From Alphaproteobacteria bacterium HGW-Alphaproteobacteria-4 (GTDB lineage Bacteria > Pseudomonadota > Alphaproteobacteria > Rhodobacterales > Rhodobacteraceae): DNA of 64,000 bases. The notes below the pieces were generated by a model. The model was not told where the DNA came from. It worked only from the letters and a program-made list of their open reading frames with translations, and did no database searches. The position numbers and the translations under genes were made by a program. Shown in pieces: positions 10,173-18,882 of the stretch (position 1 is its first letter; every line of letters starts with the position of its first letter). The DNA is taken from contig PHEE01000004.1 in assembly GCA_002842855.1 (NCBI GenBank), positions 88,383 to 152,382 of the forward strand. The letters are read 5' to 3'.

Positions 10173-10706
10173 TCAGCGAACCAGAGTGCCGGTGCGGCGG
10201 ATCTTGCGCTGCAATTGCAGCACGGCGTAAAGCAGCGCCTCGGCGCTTGGCGGGCAGCCGGGCACATAGATGTCAACCGGCACGATGCGGTCGCAGCCAC
10301 GCACCACCGAATAGCTGTAGTGGTAATAGCCGCCGCCATTGGCGCACGACCCCATGCTGATCACATAGCGCGGCTCGGGCATCTGGTCGTAAACCTTGCG
10401 CAGCGCTGGCGCCATCTTGTTGGTCAGCGTGCCCGCCACGATCATCACATCCGACTGGCGCGGGCTGGCGCGGGGGGCAAAACCGTAGCGTTCGGCGTCA
10501 TATCGCGGCATCGCCACATGCATCATTTCAACAGCGCAGCAGGCCAGACCAAAGGTCATCCAGTGCAGCGATCCGTTGCGCGCCCAGGCAATGATGTCTT
10601 CGACCGAGGTCAGCACAAAGCCCTTGTCTTGCAACTGATCGTTAAGCGCGGCGGCAGACGCATCCATCGCCGGGGCAGCGCCTTCGGGTTTCGAGATCAC
10701 GCCCAT
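10173..10706 (-). CDS. nuoB: NADH-quinone oxidoreductase subunit B
   Basis: 177 residues from the ATG at 10704-10706, which has an AAGGGGG site upstream and overlaps the nuoA end by 10 bases. The N2 cluster ligands are visible in [12 protein letters not shown] (adjacent Cys pair), then [14 protein letters not shown] and [13 protein letters not shown]. NuoB carries the last iron-sulfur cluster before ubiquinone. Sequence is highly conserved, including [19 protein letters not shown]. Nothing is missing. Confidence 0.96.
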   Translation of the reverse strand: MGVISKPEGAAPAMDASAAALNDQLQDKGFVLTSVEDIIAWARNGSLHWMTFGLACCAVEMMHVAMPRYDAERYGFAPRASPRQSDVMIVAGTLTNKMAPALRKVYDQMPEPRYVISMGSCANGGGYYHYSYSVVRGCDRIVPVDIYVPGCPPSAEALLYAVLQLQRKIRRTGTLVR

Positions 10707-11062
10707 TCCAGCGCCCCCTTCTTCCATTCGTAGGCAAAGCCCACGGTCAGCACGCCAAGGAACACCATCATCGACCAGAACGCGACCATGCTAAGCGAGC
10801 CAAAGGCCACCGCCCATGGGAACAGGAACGCCACTTCGAGGTCGAAGATGATGAACAGGATCGCCACCAGATAGAAGCGCACGTCAAACTTCATTCGTGC
10901 GTCGTCCATTGCGTTGAAACCGCATTCGTAGGCCGACACCTTTTCAGGGTCAGGGTTGAACACCGCGATGACCGCCGCCGCCGCGATCAGCACGATGCCA
11001 AGCGCGAAAGACATGAACAGGAAGATGATGATCGGAAGGTATTCTCGCAGCAGATCGTCCAC
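10697..11062 (-). CDS. nuoA: NADH-quinone oxidoreductase subunit A, first gene of the nuo operon
   Basis: 121 residues starting from a GTG at 11060-11062 ([13 protein letters not shown]), chosen because a GGGAG lies six bases upstream and homologues begin at the same point. Three membrane segments are seen. The signature block [20 protein letters not shown] with its conserved Glu and Cys lies at about residues 43-62, followed by [20 protein letters not shown]. NuoA contacts the quinone chamber with NuoH and NuoJ. A sigma70-type promoter candidate lies just upstream. Confidence 0.95.
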   Translation of the reverse strand: MDDLLREYLPIIIFLFMSFALGIVLIAAAAVIAVFNPDPEKVSAYECGFNAMDDARMKFDVRFYLVAILFIIFDLEVAFLFPWAVAFGSLSMVAFWSMMVFLGVLTVGFAYEWKKGALEWA

Positions 11063-11114
11063 TGGTGGCTCCCACGTTCCGCGAGGCAGGCTCGCGCAGG
11101 TTCCGGCTGAGCGT

Positions 11115-11143
11115 GGTTTAGCCGTGTGGCCTGCCGGGGTCAA
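11115..11143 (-). promoter_or_regulatory. candidate sigma70-type promoter of the nuo operon
   Basis: Read on the minus strand, TTGACC (11138-11143) is separated by exactly 17 bases from TAAACC (11115-11120). The -35 box matches consensus in five of six positions; the -10 box is weaker. The predicted transcription start is near 11108, about 45 bases before the nuoA GTG. It is the best promoter match in the 168 bases between liuC and nuoA. This is inference from spacing and consensus only. Confidence 0.5.
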
Positions 11144-11157
11144 CCGAAGGCAGCGCA

Positions 11158-11172
11158 GAAAGCGCCGCTTTC
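11158..11172 (-). terminator. weak hairpin between liuC and nuoA
   Basis: GAAAGC and GCTTTC arms around a three-base loop, 59 bases downstream of the liuC stop and upstream of the nuo promoter candidate. It has no clear T-run, so intrinsic termination would be weak. Its position between two same-strand operons is the main support. Confidence 0.3.
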
Positions 11173-11230
11173 ACGGGCCGATGCGTATTTGCCGATACCC
11201 TTGCGCCTGCGCGAGGGCAGCGGCCACCGT

Positions 11231-12013
11231 TCAGAGCGCCCAACCCGGCTTGCGCTTACCGAAAAAGGCGGCGATTCCCTCGGCGGCCTCGGGGCTTTCC
11301 CACCGCGCCACAAGCCCCGCAATCGAGGCTTCTATGGTTTCGGCGTCGATTCTGGGGCCCAGTGCACGCGCCTGTGCCTTGGCTTCGGCCACCGCACCGG
11401 GGGCGCAGGCAAGGTAGGGGGTGACCTCGGCCTCGACCGCCGCATCCAGCGCCTGCGGCGCAACGACGCGGGCCAGCAGATTGAGCCGCACCGCCTCGTC
11501 GGCATCAAAGAGGCGCGACGACATGAACACCCGCCGCGCCAGTGATTCCCCCATCCGGGCAAGCACATAGGGGCCGATGGTGGCGGGTATCAACCCAAGC
11601 CGGGTTTCGGTCAGGCCAAAGCGGGTGCCAGCGGCGCCGATTGCCACATCGCAGACCGCCATCATTCCGACGCCACCGCCAAAGGCGTTGCCGTGGATGC
11701 GCCCGATCACCGGCTTTGGGCAGGTGTTGATCGCATTGAGCATCATCGCAAGCTTGCGCGCGCCCGCAGCCCGCGTGGCGGCATCGGCGGTGATCTGCGC
11801 CTGCATCCATGCCAGATCGCCGCCCGCGCAAAAGCTGGTGCCGTCGGCCGCCAGCACCACCACCCGCACCGCCGGATCGGCGCCAAGTGCCTGTGCCGCC
11901 TCGGTCAGTTCGGCAATCATTTCGGCGGAAAGCGCATTGTGCTTTTCGGCCCGTGCGAGGGTAAGGCGCGCCACCCCGCGCGGATCGGTTTCAACCCTGA
12001 TGGTGTTGGTCAT
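11231..12013 (-). CDS. liuC: enoyl-CoA hydratase/isomerase family, probable methylglutaconyl-CoA hydratase
   Basis: 260 residues from the ATG at 12013 (MTNTIRVETDP). Crotonase-fold features: ARAEKHNALSAEMIAEL, the oxyanion-hole block SFCAGGDLAWMQ, and GNAFGGGVGMMAVCDVAIG. The Glu of the second catalytic block is present in GLTETRLGLIPATIGPYV. Crotonases vary in substrate; the assignment to 3-methylglutaconyl-CoA hydration rests on its place next to mvaB and the methylcrotonyl-CoA carboxylase genes. It is the last gene of the leucine/isovalerate operon, 157 bases after mvaB, with a strong palindromic element in between. Confidence 0.85.
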   Translation of the reverse strand: MTNTIRVETDPRGVARLTLARAEKHNALSAEMIAELTEAAQALGADPAVRVVVLAADGTSFCAGGDLAWMQAQITADAATRAAGARKLAMMLNAINTCPKPVIGRIHGNAFGGGVGMMAVCDVAIGAAGTRFGLTETRLGLIPATIGPYVLARMGESLARRVFMSSRLFDADEAVRLNLLARVVAPQALDAAVEAEVTPYLACAPGAVAEAKAQARALGPRIDAETIEASIAGLVARWESPEAAEGIAAFFGKRKPGWAL

Positions 12014-12074
12014 ATTGCTCTCCACTTGGCCTTGCCGCAAGTTTGCGTCGCTTCGGTCGATGGCACCGGGCGGT

Positions 12075-12150
12075 GCCCGAACCGCCGGGGTGGGCGAGAA
12101 GCGCCCGCCCCGGGGGGGCGGTTCGGGCGCTGCCCGGCGTTGCGCCGGGC
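12075..12150. repeat. two stacked GC-rich palindromes between mvaB and liuC
   Basis: Outer arms GCCCGAACCGCC (12075-12086) and GGCGGTTCGGGC (12117-12128) are perfect complements, and the space inside holds a second near-perfect pair around AGAAG. A further hairpin, GCCCGGC-gttgc-GCCGGGC, follows at 12132-12150. There is no T-tract on either side. The element could cap the 3' end of upstream mRNA, lower liuC expression, or be a REP-like repeat. Only the symmetry is seen directly. Confidence 0.7.
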
Positions 12151-12170
12151 AAAACAGGGTGTTGGCCCCC

Positions 12171-13022
12171 TCACCCCCGCAAGCCCCGCGCCATCATCGC
12201 CGCCTCGGCCAACACCCCGGCATCAAGGCCGGTTTCATAGCCCAGTTCCGCCAGCCGCACCGCCACCGCCTCGGTCGCCACATTGCCCGCCGCCCCCGGC
12301 GCATAGGGGCAGCCGCCAAGCCCGCCCACCGCCGCATCGAACACCCGCAGCCCCAGCGCCAGCGAGGCCTCGATATTGGCAAGCGCCCGGCCTGCGGTAT
12401 CGTGGTAATGCCCCGCCAGCCGTTCGGGCGGCAGCTCCTGCACCACGGCGCGCAGCATGGCGGTAATGCTTTCGGGCCGCGCCTGCCCGATGGTATCGCC
12501 AAGGCTGACCTCATAGCAGCCAAGGTCGCGCAGCGCCGCCGCCACCTGCGCCACGGCGGCAGGCGGCGTTGGCCCGTCGAACGGGCAATCGGTCACCACC
12601 GACACATAGCCGCGCACCGGCACCCCGTCGGCGCGCGCCGCTGCCGCCACCGGGGCAAAGCGTTCAAGGCTTTCGGCGATGGAACAGTTGAGGTTCGCCC
12701 GGCTAAACCCCTCCGAGGCCGAGGCAAAGATCGCCACCTCATCGGCCGCTGCCGCCCGCGCCCCCTGATAGCCCTTGAGGTTGGGCGTCAGCGCCGCATA
12801 ACGCACCCCCGGCGCGCGGGTAATGCCCGCCAGCACTTCGGCGGCATCGGCCATCTGCGGCACCCATTTGGGCGAAACGAAGCTCGTCACCTCGATGCGG
12901 CGAAACCCGGCGCGCGAAAGCAGATCGACCAGCGCCACCTTGTCGGCGGTGGCGATCTGCCGCGCCTCGTTTTGCAAGCCGTCGCGCGGGCCGACCTCGA
13001 ATATCTCGACCCGCTCAGCCAT
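12171..13022 (-). CDS. mvaB: hydroxymethylglutaryl-CoA lyase
   Basis: 283 residues, start MAERVEIFEVGPRDGLQNE; the block VGPRDGLQNE contains the catalytic Arg-Asp pair. Also seen are VTSFVSPKWVPQMADA, SVVTDCPFDGPT, the metal-binding His-x-His in LAGHYHDTAGRAL, and the flexible-loop Cys in GGLGGCPYAPGAAGN. The enzyme splits HMG-CoA into acetyl-CoA and acetoacetate, the last step of leucine breakdown (LiuE role). The start overlaps the GST gene end by eight bases. Complete. Confidence 0.95.
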   Translation of the reverse strand: MAERVEIFEVGPRDGLQNEARQIATADKVALVDLLSRAGFRRIEVTSFVSPKWVPQMADAAEVLAGITRAPGVRYAALTPNLKGYQGARAAAADEVAIFASASEGFSRANLNCSIAESLERFAPVAAAARADGVPVRGYVSVVTDCPFDGPTPPAAVAQVAAALRDLGCYEVSLGDTIGQARPESITAMLRAVVQELPPERLAGHYHDTAGRALANIEASLALGLRVFDAAVGGLGGCPYAPGAAGNVATEAVAVRLAELGYETGLDAGVLAEAAMMARGLRG

Positions 13023-13668
13023 TGGAAACCTCGGGCGGCGGGTAGAAATCGCGCCGGTAGATCTGGCTGACCCCGTCACGCGCCTGTGCGCGCTGCCAGG
13101 CGGGGCGCCCGGCCAGGCGCGCCAGCCACGCCTGCACACGCGGCAACGCTTCGAGCCGCACAAAGCGCTGGCCAATATAGGCGCCATAGCTGACGGCGAT
13201 ATCCACCGCCGAAAACCCCGAGGGCAGGATGTATTCGTCCGAAAGGCCGCGCTCGACCACCTCCAGGGCCTTGCCCAGCCGCGCCGCCTCAAGCCGCATC
13301 AGGGTGGGGCTGCGCATCCAGTCTTCACGCAGCACAACATGGCTTTGCGTCAGGTTGGCCACATGGCTTGCGATGGTTTCGGCGTAGTGCAGCCATTCCA
13401 GCCAGTCGGGCCGCTCGGCCTTGCCGCCCTGCAACTGCCCGCGCGTTTCGCACAGATATTGCGTGATAGCGCCGCTTTCAAACAAGGTGCGCCCGTCGAT
13501 TTCCAGCGCCGGCACCCGGCCCGCCGGCGAAATCGCCAGATAGTCGGCCCCGCGCAACGACTTGTCGAAGAACGAATGCTCGACCACGTCAAAGTGCAGC
13601 CCCAGTTCCTCCAGCAACCACAGAATGCGGAAACTGCGCGATTGCGGCACATGGTGCAGGCGGATCAT
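13015..13668 (-). CDS. glutathione S-transferase family protein
   Basis: 217 residues. The N-terminal thioredoxin-like domain begins MIRLHHVPQSRSFRILWLLE and has the GSH-binding block RVPALEIDGRTLFESGAI, including the cis-Pro and the Glu-Ser pair. The C-terminal half is helical. It lies between the methylcrotonyl-CoA carboxylase alpha gene and mvaB and overlaps both (ATGA with the carboxylase gene). A GST has no set step in leucine catabolism; it may detoxify an acyl-CoA-derived electrophile. Substrate unknown. Confidence 0.88.
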   Translation of the reverse strand: MIRLHHVPQSRSFRILWLLEELGLHFDVVEHSFFDKSLRGADYLAISPAGRVPALEIDGRTLFESGAITQYLCETRGQLQGGKAERPDWLEWLHYAETIASHVANLTQSHVVLREDWMRSPTLMRLEAARLGKALEVVERGLSDEYILPSGFSAVDIAVSYGAYIGQRFVRLEALPRVQAWLARLAGRPAWQRAQARDGVSQIYRRDFYPPPEVSNG

Positions 13669-15593
13669 GGCTCGACCTCCAGCCGGATCAGCGCGGCCCC
13701 GGCCTCAACCTGCACGCCGGGCGCGCAGAGCACCTCGGCCACGACCCCGGCGCGGCCTGCCAAAAGCGTGTGTTCCATCTTCATCGCCTCCAGCACCGCC
13801 AGCCGCTCGCCCGCCGCAACCTCTTGCCCCGGCACCACAAAGACCGCCTTCACCAGCCCCGGCATCGGCGCCAGCGTCAAGCCGCCGCCACCTGAAACTT
13901 CGGCCACCCGCGCCAGCGGGTCAACCGCGTTGAAGTGGTGGGCACCCTGCGCGAACACCGAAATGCCGCCCGCGTGGGTCACCACATGCGCCCCGGTCTT
14001 GGCGCCATCGACCCACCAGCCATCGGATTTGAGCACACAGTCATGCACGGCGCCGTCGATCTCGACCCGCACCCGGTCGGGGGCCTCGACGCTGAGCGTG
14101 GTCATGTGCCCTTCCAGCAGCACCGCGCGGCGCAACGGCGCCCAGAGCGTGAAGCCGCCCATCACGCCCGCGCCTTCCGCCAACCCCGCCGCCGCAATCG
14201 CCGCCAGCGCCACGATGGCACCCGAGGGCGGCAGAGCATCGGTAAGCGTTTGCAGATCGCGCCCGATCAAGCCGGTATCCACATCGCCCGCACGAAACCC
14301 CGCGTGCCGCGAAAGCGCTGCCAGAAAGCCAAGGTTGGTCACCGACCCCGCCACCTCGGTCGCCTCGAGCGCGCGGGTCAGTTGCGCCAGCGCCACCGCG
14401 CGGGTCGGGCCGTGCACCGTGAGCTTGGCGATCATCGGGTCATACCAGGGGCTGATGGTGTCGCCCGCCCGCACCCCGGTATCGACGCGCGCGCCGGGCG
14501 CAAACGCCAGATGCGTCAGCGTGCCGGTGGCGGGCAGGAACCCCGCGGGCACATCCTCGGCATAAAGCCGCGCCTCGAAGGCGTGGCCGCTGATGTGCAA
14601 TTCCTCTTGCCGCGCGGGCAACGGCTCGCCCGAGGCCACGCGCAACTGCCATTCGACCAGATCGACGCCGGTGATCGCCTCGGTCACCGGGTGTTCCACC
14701 TGCAGCCGCGTGTTCATTTCCATGAACCAGAAGCGGTCGGGGCGCAGCCCTTGCGACGCATCAACAATGAATTCGACCGTGCCCGCGCCGCTGTAGCCGA
14801 TCGCCTCGGCGGCGCGCACCGCCGCCTGCCCCATCGCGGCGCGCATCTCGGGCGTCATGCCCGGCGCCGGGGCCTCTTCGATCACCTTCTGGTGGCGGCG
14901 CTGCAAGGAACAGTCGCGCTCATACAGGTGCACCGCCCGGGTGCCATCGCCGAACACCTGCACCTCGATATGGCGCGGCTTTTCAACATATTTCTCGATC
15001 AGCACCGCCGGGTTGCCAAAGGCGGTGGCGGCCTCGCCCTGCGCCGATGCCAGCGCCTCGGCAAAGCCCGCGGCAGTTTCCACCCGCCGCATGCCCTTGC
15101 CGCCGCCCCCCGCCACCGCCTTGATCAGCACCGGATAGCCGATCTTCGCGGCCTCGGCGGCAAGCTGCGCGGGGTTTTGCCCGGCGCCGTGATAGCCCGG
15201 CACCACCGGCACCCCGGCCTCAACCATCAGCCGCTTGGCAGCATCCTTGAGCCCCATCGCCCTTATCGCATCGCCCGAAGGGCCGATGAAGATAAGGCCC
15301 GCCGCCTGCACCGCATCGACGAAATCGGGGTTTTCGCTCAAGAACCCATAGCCGGGGTGGATCGCTTGCGCCCCCGTCGCCAGCGCCGCCGCGATGATCG
15401 CCTCGCCGCGCAGATAACTGTCCTTGGGCGCCGGGCCGCCGATAGGCACCGCCGCATCGGCCATCGCCACATGCCGCGCGCCCGCATCGGCATCAGAATA
15501 GACCGCCACCGTCGCCACACCCATGCGCCGCGCGGTGTCGATCACGCGGCAGGCGATTTCGCCACGGTTGGCGATCAGGATCTTGCTGAACAT
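13665..15593 (-). CDS. liuD: methylcrotonoyl-CoA carboxylase, biotin-carboxylase (alpha) subunit
   Basis: 642 residues. Biotin-carboxylase domain (1-450): FSKILIANRGEIACRVI, glycine-rich loop AVAGGGGKGMRRV, RDCSLQRRHQKVIEEAPAP, EMNTRLQVEHPVTE. The C-terminal biotinyl domain has VLEAMKMEHTLLAG with the biotin Lys in EAMKME, preceded by PMPGLVK. It works with the LiuB carboxyltransferase to make 3-methylglutaconyl-CoA. This subunit is intact, whereas its partner gene upstream carries a frame-breaking deletion. An IR-rich element lies between the two genes. Confidence 0.95.
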   Translation of the reverse strand: MFSKILIANRGEIACRVIDTARRMGVATVAVYSDADAGARHVAMADAAVPIGGPAPKDSYLRGEAIIAAALATGAQAIHPGYGFLSENPDFVDAVQAAGLIFIGPSGDAIRAMGLKDAAKRLMVEAGVPVVPGYHGAGQNPAQLAAEAAKIGYPVLIKAVAGGGGKGMRRVETAAGFAEALASAQGEAATAFGNPAVLIEKYVEKPRHIEVQVFGDGTRAVHLYERDCSLQRRHQKVIEEAPAPGMTPEMRAAMGQAAVRAAEAIGYSGAGTVEFIVDASQGLRPDRFWFMEMNTRLQVEHPVTEAITGVDLVEWQLRVASGEPLPARQEELHISGHAFEARLYAEDVPAGFLPATGTLTHLAFAPGARVDTGVRAGDTISPWYDPMIAKLTVHGPTRAVALAQLTRALEATEVAGSVTNLGFLAALSRHAGFRAGDVDTGLIGRDLQTLTDALPPSGAIVALAAIAAAGLAEGAGVMGGFTLWAPLRRAVLLEGHMTTLSVEAPDRVRVEIDGAVHDCVLKSDGWWVDGAKTGAHVVTHAGGISVFAQGAHHFNAVDPLARVAEVSGGGGLTLAPMPGLVKAVFVVPGQEVAAGERLAVLEAMKMEHTLLAGRAGVVAEVLCAPGVQVEAGAALIRLEVEP

Positions 15594-15626
15594 CCTCAGT
15601 CCCCTCGTTGTTTTGCCTGCCGCGCC

Positions 15627-15701
15627 GGGGGGCCAGCCCCCCGGACCCCCCGGGATATTTGCGCCAAGGCAATTGCAGCTTGCCTTGGCGCAAAATATCC
15701 C
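15627..15701. repeat. intergenic inverted-repeat element between liuB and liuD
   Basis: Two parts are seen. GGGGGGC-CA-GCCCCCC at 15627-15642 is a short G/C hairpin. At 15652-15672 and 15680-15701 lie long arms that contain GATATTTGCGCCAAGGCAA and its complement (one extra A in the second arm) around a 7-base loop. A related element with the same order (GCCTTGG, CAAATATCC, CGGGGGG, then a G6C hairpin) lies at 24024-24091. It is thus a dispersed repeat rather than a one-off hairpin. Confidence 0.75.
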
Positions 15702-15718
15702 CGCCGGAGGCTAGAATC

Positions 15719-17195
15719 CTACATCCTGAACAGGCCGAAGCGCGTCGGCTCGATTGGCGCGCAAAGGCTGGCCGAAAGGCTGAGGCCAAGCACCTCGCGG
15801 CTTTTGCGCGGGTCGATGATGCCGTCATCCCAGAGCCGGGCAGAGGCATAAAGCGGGTGGCTTTGCCGGTCGAACATCGCAACGGTCGGGCGCTTGAAAT
15901 CGGCCTCTTCCTCGGCCGACCAGGTGCCGCCGCTGCGTTCGATGCCATCGCGCTTCACGGTCGCCAGCACCCCCGCTGCCTGCTCGCCGCCCATCACCGA
16001 GATGCGCGCGTTGGGCCAGGTCCAGAGAAACCGGGGCGAATAGGCGCGCCCGGCCATGCCGTAATTACCCGCGCCAAAGCTGCCGCCGATCAGCATGGTG
16101 ATTTTCGGCACGTTGGTGGTGGCGACGGCGGTGACCATTTTGGCGCCGTGCCGGGCGATGCCCTCGTTTTCATATTTGCGCCCGACCATGAAGCCGGTGA
16201 TGTTTTGCAAGAACACCAGCGGCGTGCCGCGCTGCGAGCATAGCTCGACGAAATGCGCGCCCTTTACCGCCGCCTCGGAGAAGAGCACGCCGTTGTTGGC
16301 GATGATGCCGACCGGGCAGCCGAGCACATGCGCGAAGCCGGTGACCAGGGTTTCGCCAAAGCGCGGTTTGAACTCATCGAACCGCGAGCCATCGACCAGC
16401 CGCGCGATCACTTCGCGGATGTCATAGGGGGTGCGCAGGTCGGCGGGCACCAGCCCCAGAATCTCCTCGGGGTCGTAGGCGGGGTCTTCGGGGCTTTGCC
16501 AGACCACGGTTTGCGGTTTGCGCCGGTTGAGGTGGCTGACCGCGCGGCGGGCAAGGGCGAGCGCATGGCCATCATCTTCGGCCAGATATGATCGTCACAT
16601 CCGACATCGCGGGCACATAGGCACCGCCTGCGGTGCACGACCCCATAACCACGGCAATCTGGGCAATGCCCTTGGCGCTCATCCGGGCCTGATTGTAGAA
16701 AATGCGCCCGAAGTGGTCGCGGTCGGGAAAGACCTCATCCTGATTGGGCAGGTTGGCGCCGCCGCTATCGACCAGATAGATGCAGGGCAGGTTGCATTCC
16801 TCGGCAATCTCCTGCGCGCGCAGGTGCTTTTTTACGGTCATCGGGTAGTAGGTGCCGCCCTTCACGGTGGCGTCGTTGGCCAGCACCATCACCTCTTGCC
16901 CATGCACCCGGCCCACGCCCGCAATCAGGCCCGCGCCTGGGGCCGCGCCGTCATAAAGCCCATGCGCGGCGGTGGCGCCGATTTCGAGGAACGGCGCGCC
17001 GGGGTCGAGCAGGCCCGCCACCCGCTCGCGTGGCGCCATCTTGCCGCGCGCGGTGTGGCGCGCGACGGCCTTGGCGCCACCACCCGCCGCGGCGAGGGCT
17101 GCGGCTTCGGCAACGGTGGCAAGCGCCGCCAGATGCGCCGCGCGGTTGGCGCGGAAAGCGGCGGAGGTGGGCAGGGCGGTGGTGGAGAGTTTCAT
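15719..17195 (-). pseudogene. liuB: methylcrotonoyl-CoA carboxylase, carboxyltransferase (beta) subunit, disrupted by an internal deletion
   Basis: The N-terminal part (17195 to about 16590) runs from [19 protein letters not shown] through [26 protein letters not shown] and [20 protein letters not shown] to SDVTII, then hits a TGA after SGRR. In another frame the protein resumes at about 16585 with [16 protein letters not shown] and continues intact to the stop at 15719 ([34 protein letters not shown]). About 43 residues of the family are missing at the join, including the segment that normally reads GTIFLAGPPLVKAATGE. Both flanks look conserved, so the break is recent or is an assembly error. 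If real, leucine degradation is blocked at this step unless a second copy exists. Confidence 0.88.
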
Positions 17196-17704
17196 TTCGT
17201 GACCCCAAGCAGGAGCCAACAGCCAAGAACCAACGAAATCAAACTTGCGATGCCGGTCACATGCGGGACCCAAAAAGTCCACTTGATGGCGCGCTCGAAT
17301 GGTAATTTCTCTGCCATGTCCGTCTCCACCTCGGCAGCATTCTGCAATTCTGGTCCAAGGCAAATGAGACCGATCTTCCTTGCGCGTCTATTCTTCAACT
17401 CCAAGTAGGCAGAATGCTGAAACAGCCAGTTAAGATGGGTGAAGTATCCACAGATCATCGCAAGCGAGAGCCCAGTGACGAATAACGCTGCCGAGCCGGC
17501 GACATTCTGTTTCACTTCTTCAGATAATACAGTCGCAATAGCAGGAAGCGCCACAAGGGCACCGCCGTTCAGGAGCAGCAAATTTTTTATGAGCAAGACA
17601 CCATACTCGTAGAGCGCTTTGCCGGTGCTTTCAATTTCGAAAGAATGAAGTTCTGTGTTCCGCGACATTTCGCGTTGATACTTTTCCCAATCTGGCTGTG
17701 TCAT
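17192..17704 (-). CDS. hypothetical membrane protein inserted between liuA and liuB
   Basis: 170 residues with two clear central hydrophobic helices ([36 protein letters not shown]) and one near the C-terminus ([17 protein letters not shown]). A charged N-terminal region precedes them. It fits exactly between the genes: 3 bases after liuA, and its stop overlaps the liuB ATG (ATGA). Base composition is visibly AT-richer than in the liu genes and codon choice is different, which points to acquisition. I do not recognise the family, and nothing links it to leucine catabolism except position. Confidence 0.78.
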   Translation of the reverse strand: MTQPDWEKYQREMSRNTELHSFEIESTGKALYEYGVLLIKNLLLLNGGALVALPAIATVLSEEVKQNVAGSAALFVTGLSLAMICGYFTHLNWLFQHSAYLELKNRRARKIGLICLGPELQNAAEVETDMAEKLPFERAIKWTFWVPHVTGIASLISLVLGCWLLLGVTK

Positions 17705-17707
17705 CCC

Positions 17708-18865
17708 TCACCCCCCCACCAGTTCCCGCCCGATCAGCATGCGCCGGATCTCGCTGGTGCCCGCCCCGATCTCCATCAGTTTCGCGTCGCGGAAGAGGCG
17801 CGAGACCACGGAATCGTTGAGGAACCCGGCGCCGCCGAGCGCCTGCACCGCCTGATGCGCCTGCACCATCGCTTGTTCGGAGGCGTAAAGCACGGTGGCG
17901 GCGGCATCGGCGCGGGTCACGGTGCCCTTGTCGCAGGCCCGCGCCACCTCGTAGGTGTAGGCCCGCGCGGTGTTCATCGCCACATACATGTCGGCCACCT
18001 TGGCCTGCATCAGTTGGAAGCTGCCAATCGGCTGGCCAAACTGGTGGCGTTCGCGGACATAGGGCACCACCTCATCGAGGCAGGCGGCGATGATGCCAAG
18101 GCCGATGCCCGACAGCACCACCCGCTCGTAATCAAGCCCCGACATCAGCACCCGCACGCCCTTGCCCTCAACACCCAGCACGTTCTCGAACGGCACTTCG
18201 CAATCGTCGAAAAAGAGCTGCCCGGTGTTCGAGCCGCGCATCCCGAGCTTGTCGAAATGCGGGCTGGTGGAAAACCCCTTGAAGCCGCGCTCGACGATAA
18301 AGGCGGTAATGCCCTTGCTACCCGCCTCGGGGTCGGTCTTGGCGTAGACCACGAGCGTGTCGGCATCGGGGCCATTGGTGATCCAGTATTTGTGGCCGTT
18401 GAGCACATAGTAGCCGTTGCGTTTTTCGGCCCTGAGCTTCATGCCGACCACATCCGACCCGGCGCCGGTTTCGCTCATCGCCAAGGCGCCCACCTTTTCG
18501 CCCGAAATCAGGCCCGGCAGGTAGCGGCGCTTTTGCTCGTCCGAGCCGTTCAGCTTGAGCTGGTTGACGCAAAGGTTCGAATGCGCGCCATAGGAAAGGC
18601 TGATGCTGGCGGAGGCGCGGGCGATTTCTTCGGTGGCCACCACATGCGCAAGGTAGCCCATGCCCGCGCCGCCAAACTCTTCGGCCACGGTGATGCCCAA
18701 AAGGCCAAGTGCGCCCATCTCGGGCCAGAGCTCGGGCGGAAAGACGTTGCTGCGGTCAACCTCGGCGGCGATCGGCGCGATGCGTTCCTGCGCCCAGGCC
18801 TGCACCATCTCGCGCATTGCATTCACGTCTTCGCCCAGATCAAACTGCATGCCGCCAGTGAACAT
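17708..18865 (-). CDS. liuA: isovaleryl-CoA dehydrogenase, first gene of the leucine catabolic operon
   Basis: 385 residues with the acyl-CoA dehydrogenase fold: VAEEFGGAGMGYLAHV, ALAMSETGAGSDVVGM, YWITNGPDADTLVVYAKT and the C-terminal IGAGTSEIRRMLIGREL. The active-site Glu is in GLDYERVVLS (about residue 250), the position that marks isovaleryl-CoA dehydrogenases rather than the 370s position of short-chain enzymes. It oxidises isovaleryl-CoA to 3-methylcrotonyl-CoA and feeds electrons to ETF. A strong ribosome site (GGGAGGG) precedes the ATG. A palindrome lies 17 bases upstream. Confidence 0.93.
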   Translation of the reverse strand: MFTGGMQFDLGEDVNAMREMVQAWAQERIAPIAAEVDRSNVFPPELWPEMGALGLLGITVAEEFGGAGMGYLAHVVATEEIARASASISLSYGAHSNLCVNQLKLNGSDEQKRRYLPGLISGEKVGALAMSETGAGSDVVGMKLRAEKRNGYYVLNGHKYWITNGPDADTLVVYAKTDPEAGSKGITAFIVERGFKGFSTSPHFDKLGMRGSNTGQLFFDDCEVPFENVLGVEGKGVRVLMSGLDYERVVLSGIGLGIIAACLDEVVPYVRERHQFGQPIGSFQLMQAKVADMYVAMNTARAYTYEVARACDKGTVTRADAAATVLYASEQAMVQAHQAVQALGGAGFLNDSVVSRLFRDAKLMEIGAGTSEIRRMLIGRELVGG

Positions 18866-18882
18866 CCCGCACCCTCCCGATT

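Noticed and set aside
9144..10733. Plus-strand 529-codon frame opposite nuoD, nuoC and nuoB
   Set aside because: Shadow of three certain nuo genes; no recognisable motif.
13015..13668. GST gene as a maleylacetoacetate isomerase
   Set aside because: The Ser-containing motif of that group (SSCxWRVR type) is absent; kept as a generic GST.
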